Below are positions 34,254 through 40,545 of a stretch of DNA of 40,545 nucleotides, piece after piece; position 1 is the first letter of the stretch; each line of letters begins with the position of its first letter. The position numbers were made by a program, and so were the translations under genes. Under the pieces are notes generated by a model that saw only the letters and a program-made list of their open reading frames with translations, was not told where the DNA came from and made no database searches. The DNA is from Clostridiales bacterium (GTDB taxonomy: Bacteria; Bacillota; Clostridia; DUPQ01), in contig JAGLDS010000004.1 in the NCBI GenBank assembly GCA_023145435.1, positions 1 through 40,545 of the forward strand, in the 5' to 3' direction.

Positions 34254-36185
34254 TTATTTTAGTGTATCTTTTATTTTCCAATATAAATCATGGAAATCAC
34301 TTTTATTATCAGTAAAGTCTAATAAACTTTTATTTTGTTCTCTTAGCGACATTACAATATTAATCCAACTATTCGTCCACCCAGATTCGACGCATAAAGC
34401 TGCCCACCCTGTATCTGCTCCACTTCCATAATATTCCCACATTGTTGGATCAAAACTTCTCATCCATACACCATCTAGTTCTTTATGAACATCAGATTTT
34501 GTTTGTATTTTCACAAGAAATTCTGTCATCTTATCTGCTAAATGTTTATATTTAATATCATTTGTTGAGTAATACGCTTCATGTAACCCTAAATATGCAA
34601 AGTTTTGTGAATATAGTAAATCACATGCTTGATCTCCGTTATCATGTATTATTGGTGCTTCATATCTACCATAATCATTGTTACACTTTGGAGGTAGATA
34701 TTTACCATTTTCTAGTAAAATCATTTTTTCAATCATACAACCAGATTCATTAGTTTGTTCAATAATAACGTTAAATAAGGTATCAAGATGTTTTTTAATT
34801 CTTATATCTTTATCAAATTTATATAATAATGATAATGGTAAAACCATTCTAGAAACCTCAGCCATTATACCATTTGTCCATAACCACCCATCTGGATATT
34901 TGCTCATCATTTCAAGTATACCTTTTTTTGAAATCTCTAATAATTCGCTATCTTTTGTTATCTCATAAACTAATAAAAATGCCGCCCATAAATATGATAC
35001 ATAATGAGGTGAATAATTTACTTTTACTTTTGTTTTTATATCATCCCAAGAAAAATCATCAACAATCATTTTATCATTAAATCGCAAACAGTTTATATAT
35101 ATACCTTTTTCTGGCATACTGCGTAGATATGCTAATATACTTTTAATCATGCCTTCATTATGTTTATTAGTTTTTAGAATATTAGCACTTGTAATTGTAC
35201 CTAAAAGTACTCTAGCATCATCGTCTGCATAATAAATTTTCTCACCTTTTCCATACCATTTTATAAATCCACCAAAATCTTTAGACATATCTAATTCCTG
35301 GTTTATATCTTGAAAAATATATTTCAATAGTTCCTCTGATGTTTTTTTACTAGACTTATTATCTTTTAATAAAAAATCAAGTGCAAATACTAAACTAGCT
35401 TCTCCAATACAGTCAGTTCTTATTGTACTAGCCATTGTTTGTGTCCCATCACAATTTATATTTGATGTGAAGCCTTCATACACTTGTGTTCCATTCATAT
35501 CATATGTAAGCATATATTTTTTGAACCAGTTAGTAGAACGATTTATAGTATTTTTTACATCATCTTGATTAATTTTTTGTTCTTTTGTATATGATGCTTT
35601 AACACTTTCTAAATATGTAATATCTAAATTAAAAACTTTTTTATATAATTGTTCAAAAAAACTTATTGGTTTAAATCGTGATGTTATGGGTGAGCTTATT
35701 TTTGAAGTTACTATTTGAACATTACTATAATCTGGATGATAAAATATATAAGGATAATTTTCATTTGGTAATCCATATACAGCTTTTTTATATCCAGCTA
35801 CTTTAGCAAATGTATATCTTATATATTTACTATCTATATCATACGGTATTATATAATGGCAATTATTTTGACCTATATTTAATGATTTTATATCAACAAT
35901 ACGTTCTTTATCTAACTTTATAACTTTATTTTTTTGCAAATTATATACTTCTTTAGGATATTCAATTATCACTTTAATTTTTTTACTTTTTAGCAAATCA
36001 AGAGTATGTTTTGTAATAATATTCTTTTTTTGTGGATATGTATCTTCAAAAATACATAATACAGATTCAGGTATTATTTTCTCCAATGCTAAAGATATGG
36101 TGTCTGATCTTTCTATATTATTATTAGTTTTTCTAGCTAAATTATATAATTCATTTTTTTTGTCACAAACAAAAACATATTGCAT
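34254..36185 (-). CDS. Unrecognised 643-residue protein, probable two-domain (alpha/alpha)6-barrel enzyme
   Basis: 643 residues; GAGGTTATT precedes the ATG. I do not recognise the family. Residues 1-200 look alpha/beta and resemble a GATase/ThuA-like domain (YVFVCDK..., VLCIFEDTYP, KVIIEYPKEV). From about 225 on, repeated aromatic-rich helices (FGGFIKWYGKGEKIYYADDDARVLLG; SPHYVSYLWAAFLLVYEIT; EYYGSGADTGWAALCVESGWTNSWI) resemble six-hairpin glycosidases or lyases, with DDD and E candidate acids. No signal peptide. It leads the operon with two YdcZ subunits and SagB-like, inside a glycosidase region. A glycan role is an inference. Confidence 0.6.
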   Translation of the reverse strand: MQYVFVCDKKNELYNLARKTNNNIERSDTISLALEKIIPESVLCIFEDTYPQKKNIITKHTLDLLKSKKIKVIIEYPKEVYNLQKNKVIKLDKERIVDIKSLNIGQNNCHYIIPYDIDSKYIRYTFAKVAGYKKAVYGLPNENYPYIFYHPDYSNVQIVTSKISSPITSRFKPISFFEQLYKKVFNLDITYLESVKASYTKEQKINQDDVKNTINRSTNWFKKYMLTYDMNGTQVYEGFTSNINCDGTQTMASTIRTDCIGEASLVFALDFLLKDNKSSKKTSEELLKYIFQDINQELDMSKDFGGFIKWYGKGEKIYYADDDARVLLGTITSANILKTNKHNEGMIKSILAYLRSMPEKGIYINCLRFNDKMIVDDFSWDDIKTKVKVNYSPHYVSYLWAAFLLVYEITKDSELLEISKKGILEMMSKYPDGWLWTNGIMAEVSRMVLPLSLLYKFDKDIRIKKHLDTLFNVIIEQTNESGCMIEKMILLENGKYLPPKCNNDYGRYEAPIIHDNGDQACDLLYSQNFAYLGLHEAYYSTNDIKYKHLADKMTEFLVKIQTKSDVHKELDGVWMRSFDPTMWEYYGSGADTGWAALCVESGWTNSWINIVMSLREQNKSLLDFTDNKSDFHDLYWKIKDTLK

Positions 36186-36292
36186 AATAACCTCTTTTTT
36201 TATTAATATTTTAGTAAAACAAATACATTACTATGTAAATACTTTACTATTTTACATTGAAAATTATTATATCATATTTGTTAAAAACTTTA

Positions 36293-37093
36293 TTATATTA
36301 TATTGCTCATATAGTTAAGATATTGAGGTAGAACAACCCATGGTTCTTCAATGGTACTATTCCATCTTTTAAGCCACTCTAAAGATAAGTATCCTTCATA
36401 TCCAAATTTCCTTAATTCCAAAATAGCTTTTTTAATAGGTATGTCCCCTTCTCCTATTAGTTTGTACTCAATTTTGCCATCAACCATTATTGAATCTTTA
36501 ACATGAACATAGGCTATATACTCACCAATCTTTTCAATGGTTTTTCTAGGCTGCTCTTTATGATATCGCCAAGTGTGATGAATATCCCACAAAACCATGA
36601 CAGGTAAGCCTTCTACTCTCTCAATTAGCTTTAACATATTATTAGAATCAGCAAAATAGCCATTTGTTTCTACAAGCAAAGTAACGCTCATGTCCTGAGC
36701 ATATGTTGCCAAATTAATTAAATTCATAATAGTAAATTCAAAATCAATATTTGATGCATGTGGATCTTTATCACACAAAACTCTAACATAATCCACATCA
36801 CACATAGATGCTGTGTCTATATAATCAATACCTTCTTGCATCATCATATCAGGATGATTTTGATCAAATAGATAACACGCCGAAGATAATAATGGAATAT
36901 CAACTCCATGTTCTCGTAATTCCATAACTGTTCTTTTACCAACTAATTCAGAAAACTCTTCAATATCAGGAACAAATAATTTGTTTTCAATCCCTCTGAT
37001 TTCAATACCGTCATACCCTAAATCAATGGCTGCAGAACGTATACTTTTATATGTCCATTGTGGACATGACAAAGTGGAAAATGCCAGTTTCAT
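36293..37093 (-). CDS. Sugar phosphate isomerase/epimerase-like TIM barrel
   Basis: 266 residues from the ATG at 37093; GGAGGA just upstream fixes it (the frame runs to 37186 without a site). MKLAFSTLSCPQW, LGYDGIEIRG, LVETNGYF (Glu), LWDIHHTWR (Asp, His), VHVKDS and LSLEWLKRW (Glu) give the metal-binding layout of the AP-endonuclease-2/xylose isomerase-like family. These enzymes isomerise or epimerise sugars and inositols. It is divergent from the GH38 gene and fits the catabolic region. Which sugar is not known. Confidence 0.9.
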   Translation of the reverse strand: MKLAFSTLSCPQWTYKSIRSAAIDLGYDGIEIRGIENKLFVPDIEEFSELVGKRTVMELREHGVDIPLLSSACYLFDQNHPDMMMQEGIDYIDTASMCDVDYVRVLCDKDPHASNIDFEFTIMNLINLATYAQDMSVTLLVETNGYFADSNNMLKLIERVEGLPVMVLWDIHHTWRYHKEQPRKTIEKIGEYIAYVHVKDSIMVDGKIEYKLIGEGDIPIKKAILELRKFGYEGYLSLEWLKRWNSTIEEPWVVLPQYLNYMSNII

Positions 37094-37179
37094 ATATTCC
37101 TCCATTGTGTGTTTAATAAGATGCACATTTATTATACCATAAAAAAATATATTCAACTTTTTATATTTGTAGTTAAACA

Positions 37180-37209
37180 TTGACAATATATAATAGAATC
37201 AATTATTCT
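37180..37209 (+). promoter_or_regulatory. SigmaA-like promoter of GH38 gene
   Basis: TTGACA (37180-37185), 18-base spacer, TATTCT (37204-37209). The start would be near 37216, about 43 bases before the ATG at 37259, which has AGGGGA upstream. Confidence 0.55.
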
Positions 37210-37258
37210 AAAAGTAATTACTATTATTTTATTAATAAAAATATAAGGGGACAATATA

Positions 37259-40063
37259 ATGAAAAGTGAAATAATTACAAAGTTAGATGAACTTAATAAA
37301 AAAGTAAAAGGTCCATGGGAAAAGAGAATTATTGCTCAACTAATCTATGGGACAAAATTATCCAAAGTAAATAGTAATAAATATGATAATATTCTTGAAA
37401 CAGCAATTACCTATATATTAGAGCAATTCACATTAGATGGATTTATTAAAAAAGATGTAACACTTAAAGCTGAAGAAATGCTCAATAATTTATCATCAAA
37501 AGCTAAAAGTTATACGATGATTTGCGCTTCACATGCCCATATTGATATGAATTGGATGTGGGATTATTCTGAAACCGTTGCAATAACTCTTGATACATTT
37601 AGAACAATGTTAGATTTAATGAAAGAATATCCAGCTTTTACATTTTCTCAGTCACAAGCATCTGTATATAGAATTGTGGAAAAATATGATAATGAAATGT
37701 TACAAGAAATTAAACAACGAGTAAGTGAAGGACGATTTGAGATTACAGCTTCTACTTGGGTTGAAGCTGATAAAAACATGCCAAATGGTGAAAGTCTTGC
37801 AAGGCACATACTATATACAAAAAAATACTTATCAAAATTATTTGGAATTGAAAAAGACTCACTTTCACTTGATTTTGAACCAGATACATTTGGTCACAAT
37901 CAAAATATTCCAGAAATCCTTACAAAAGGTGGAGTAAAATACTATTATCATTGTAGAGGTAATGACGGGCATAATCTTTCAAAATATATAGCCCCATCTG
38001 GTAACTCAATTATTATATATAGAGAACCGCTTTGGTACAATGCCAAAATTGATGAGAATATTGCAGTACATGTACCTGAGTTTTGTCAAAAATATAATAT
38101 TAAGAAAATGTTAAAAGTTTATGGTGTTGGTGATCATGGTGGAGGTCCAACCAGAAAAGATATAAAACAACTTATCGCTATGAATTCATGGCCCATCTTC
38201 CCTTCTATTAAGTTTGGAACATATAATGAGTTTTTCAATTCACTTGATGCTATCAAAGAAGATCTTCCAATTCTAAAAGGTGAAGTAAACTTCGTTTTTA
38301 CAGGTTGTTATACTACTCAAACACGAATAAAACTTGCAAATAGAATTAGTGAAGCAAAATTAAATGAAGCAGAATCACTAAGCACAATATCCACAATTTT
38401 TAACAATGGTAGTTATCCACATTCAGAATATGAAAATGCATGGAAGAAAACACTTTTTAATCAGTTTCATGATATTTTACCAGGTTCAGGTGTGGTCGAA
38501 ACCAGAGAATATGCAATGGGTCAGTTTCAAGAAACTCTAGCATATGCAAATACAGGTGCAAGTAATGCAATTAGAAATATAGCCTCAAAAATAGATACTT
38601 CAAATCTTTATTTAGAAGAACAATTAGTAAATGAGACAACATCCGAAGGTGCCGGGGTTGGATATGGTCTAAATGAGTTTTTATTCCCACAAACTGAGCG
38701 TGGTAAAGGAAAAACAAGAATATTTCATTTGTTTAATTCATCACAATATAACAAAAATGAAAATATTGAATTAACCATATGGGATTGGGATGGCGATGTT
38801 AATAAAATTGAATTAATTGATAGTGAAGATAATAATATAGAGCATCAAATGATTGAAAACAAAAAGGGTAATTATTGGGATCATACATATATTACCCTAT
38901 TAATTAAAGCTAGTGTTCCTTCATATGGTTACAATACATATGTAATGAGAGAAAAAAACATAAGTGATATAGCAATTAAATGGCCAACAGATCCACGTGT
39001 ACATACAAATGAAAAATTAGTTTTAGAAAACACACAAGTTTCAGTCACTTTTGACAGTATAAGTATGAAAATAACATCACTTTTAAACAAAAAAAACAAT
39101 ATAGAATATGTTGATAGTAATAATCATGCAGGAGTTTTTAGAGTAATTGATGAAGATGATTCAAAAGGTATGACAGCTTGGATAATTGGACGATATTCAA
39201 ATATTAATGATATAGATAAAAATATAAAAATTACAAATACTCATATAAATAGTAATTCTTTAATACAATGGATAGAATATGAAGTAAAATTTAGAAGCAG
39301 TAAATTAAAAGTTGTAATATCACTTGATATTAATAGTACAAAACTTGACTATAATGTTGAGTGTGACTGGCAAGAAACTTCTAAAAAAGGTCAATTAATA
39401 CCACAATTAAACTTTTATATGCCATTAGGATATAAATGTAGTAATTATAAATATGATATTCCTTTTGGAACTATTAGTAGAAGTGATATAAAAATGGATG
39501 TACCAGCAAATAGTTTTATGGTAGCTATTCCTGATAGTGGAAGTAAATCTCTTATGTTAATGTCTAATTGTAAATATGGATTTAGAGGTGTAAATAATTC
39601 AATGGCTTTAACCCTAATAAGAAGTTCTTATTCACCAGACCCCTATCCTGATAATGGTGTACATAAGTTTAAATTAGCAATTGATTTAGTTGATGTAAAT
39701 TCATCTTATACACTTATCAAAAGAGCATACAACTATAATCATCCAATTAGATTCGTTTCAGGAACAGTACATAAAGGTACTCTTCCTCTTCAAAATAGCT
39801 TTATATCACTAAAAAAAGGTAATGTAATTGTATCATCACTTAAAATGGCAGAAGAAAATAATAAAATAATTATTAGAGTATATGAGACTGAAGGATATAA
39901 TGAAGAGGTTGTTTTTGAATTTAAAAAACAGCCAAAAAAATCATATTTTGTAGATATTAATGAAGATGAAATTAAAGGCAATGAAAAAGTACTACAAAAT
40001 AATAATAGTATTGATTTTGTAGTACCTACATATAGTATTGTTACTATTTGTGTTGAATTTTAA
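37259..40063 (+). CDS. GH38 family alpha-mannosidase
   Basis: 934 residues, typical length. The zinc site starts with CASHAHIDMNWMW (His92, Asp94-96 region), the nucleophile is Asp209 in FEPDTFGH, and YGVGDHGGGPTRKD (His293) gives a later ligand. KTLFNQFHDILPGSG is another family hallmark. The C-terminal half is the beta-sandwich (VTFDSISMKITSLLNKK). It hydrolyses alpha-mannosides, often 1,2-, 1,3- or 1,6-linked. No signal peptide, so it is cytoplasmic. Promoter at 37180. It ends 10 bases from the opposing gene. Confidence 0.96.
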   Translation: MKSEIITKLDELNKKVKGPWEKRIIAQLIYGTKLSKVNSNKYDNILETAITYILEQFTLDGFIKKDVTLKAEEMLNNLSSKAKSYTMICASHAHIDMNWMWDYSETVAITLDTFRTMLDLMKEYPAFTFSQSQASVYRIVEKYDNEMLQEIKQRVSEGRFEITASTWVEADKNMPNGESLARHILYTKKYLSKLFGIEKDSLSLDFEPDTFGHNQNIPEILTKGGVKYYYHCRGNDGHNLSKYIAPSGNSIIIYREPLWYNAKIDENIAVHVPEFCQKYNIKKMLKVYGVGDHGGGPTRKDIKQLIAMNSWPIFPSIKFGTYNEFFNSLDAIKEDLPILKGEVNFVFTGCYTTQTRIKLANRISEAKLNEAESLSTISTIFNNGSYPHSEYENAWKKTLFNQFHDILPGSGVVETREYAMGQFQETLAYANTGASNAIRNIASKIDTSNLYLEEQLVNETTSEGAGVGYGLNEFLFPQTERGKGKTRIFHLFNSSQYNKNENIELTIWDWDGDVNKIELIDSEDNNIEHQMIENKKGNYWDHTYITLLIKASVPSYGYNTYVMREKNISDIAIKWPTDPRVHTNEKLVLENTQVSVTFDSISMKITSLLNKKNNIEYVDSNNHAGVFRVIDEDDSKGMTAWIIGRYSNINDIDKNIKITNTHINSNSLIQWIEYEVKFRSSKLKVVISLDINSTKLDYNVECDWQETSKKGQLIPQLNFYMPLGYKCSNYKYDIPFGTISRSDIKMDVPANSFMVAIPDSGSKSLMLMSNCKYGFRGVNNSMALTLIRSSYSPDPYPDNGVHKFKLAIDLVDVNSSYTLIKRAYNYNHPIRFVSGTVHKGTLPLQNSFISLKKGNVIVSSLKMAEENNKIIIRVYETEGYNEEVVFEFKKQPKKSYFVDINEDEIKGNEKVLQNNNSIDFVVPTYSIVTICVEF

Positions 40064-40073
40064 TTGAGTTATT

Positions 40074-40545
40074 TTACCATTTTGGCATATCACCTTTATA
40101 CGTAGCTAAGCCAGTTTGTGAAAAGTTTATACTAGCGTACCCACCATAATCATTATTCCGGCAAAGAATAGATGCCTCTTTAGCTTGTTTTGAAATAGTA
40201 CCTAAACCTGCTCCTGTTCCTTCATACCACATATAATATGTTCCATTACGTTTAAATACAGTTCCAAACCACATTGCACCTTCGTCCCATTCGCCTACTT
40301 CTCCTCTATTTAATATAGGATTACTTGGATATCTCAACCAATTAAATAAGTCACTTGATTTAGCTAGTCCAAATGCTATTGGGTAATCTGCAAATTTATC
40401 ACATCCACCATAAGTCATATAATAAGTATCACCTTCTTGCCAAATACGTCCAGTAGTAATACTAACTTCATCAAAAGCACCTTTAACATTTGATTGTGTA
40501 AATACTACACGCTCTTTTGATTCATCAAAGTGGATTCCATCTGTA
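40074..40545 (-). CDS. Beta-propeller glycosidase-like protein, partial (5' end outside window)
   Basis: The frame is open to the window edge (157 codons visible, C-terminal part). Blades show GRIWQEGDTYYMTYGG, FGLAKSSDLFNWLRYPSNPIL, WDEGAMWFGTVFKRNGTYYMWYEG and YGGYASINFS. The NGTYYMWYEG and NPIL patterns are those of five-bladed propeller enzymes (GH43, GH32, GH68, GH130 and similar). GH130-type mannoside phosphorylases would suit the mannosidase neighbours, but the catalytic Asp region is not in the visible part. Family assignment is at superfamily level only. Confidence 0.75.
   Translation of the reverse strand, partial: TDGIHFDESKERVVFTQSNVKGAFDEVSITTGRIWQEGDTYYMTYGGCDKFADYPIAFGLAKSSDLFNWLRYPSNPILNRGEVGEWDEGAMWFGTVFKRNGTYYMWYEGTGAGLGTISKQAKEASILCRNNDYGGYASINFSQTGLATYKGDMPKW

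Overview
The window is an AT-rich stretch (about 30% G+C by eye) of a low-G+C Gram-positive genome. AGGAGG-type ribosome binding sites, a threonine T-box leader, ECF-type vitamin uptake, an oxygen-sensitive radical SAM sulfatase maturase and many cytoplasmic glycosidases suggest an anaerobic Bacillota, most likely a clostridium. The OmpA-like peptidoglycan-binding domain at the left end argues for a cell wall. TAG ends thrS and other genes, so the standard code applies. No rRNA, tRNA or CRISPR array was seen.

Layout. (1) 1-2540: end of a MotA/ZorA-like coiled-coil protein, a MotB/ZorB-like OmpA protein and a TPR-like protein, closed by a terminator. (2) 2557-9571, minus strand: a tightly packed run reading URO-D family protein, AraC regulator, amidohydrolase, Gfo/Idh oxidoreductase, pyroglutamyl peptidase, cobU, cobS, cobC and an ECF S component. 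It joins a catabolic module to cobamide salvage. A divergent AraC gene follows at 9674. (3) 10572-13640, minus: thrS with promoter and T-box, then a SEC-C protein and an LspA-like protein. (4) 13736-17731: second URO-D paralogue, a serpin lipoprotein, a DUF4386 gene broken by an amber codon, and a divergent TetR regulator with two operator-like palindromes. (5) 17821-20515: a truncated and an intact DUF4143 ATPase beside an IS200/IS605 tnpB remnant. (6) 20535-24574, minus: guaA, a small membrane protein, a TSUP transporter and an anaerobic sulfatase maturase. (7) 24898-40545: a glycan-degradation region with GH92, GH31 and GH38 enzymes, a Cys-type sulfatase, a CrtC/AttH-like protein, a Zn-dependent phospholipase C-like protein, a SagB-like nitroreductase, a YdcZ transporter pair, an unrecognised 643-residue protein, a sugar isomerase/epimerase-like protein and the end of a beta-propeller glycosidase.

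How the parts fit. The maturase at 23480 can activate the sulfatase at 28215 (CAPSR motif), and the TSUP protein beside the maturase could move a sulfur oxyanion. GH92, GH38 and GH31 activities together resemble those needed to trim glucose- and mannose-capped glycans. None has a signal peptide, so the oligosaccharides would be imported first, by transporters not in this window. Several annotated starts were moved downstream because a clear ribosome binding site or promoter requires it (thrS, guaA, the second URO-D gene, AraC at 8377, DUF4143, GH31 and the isomerase).
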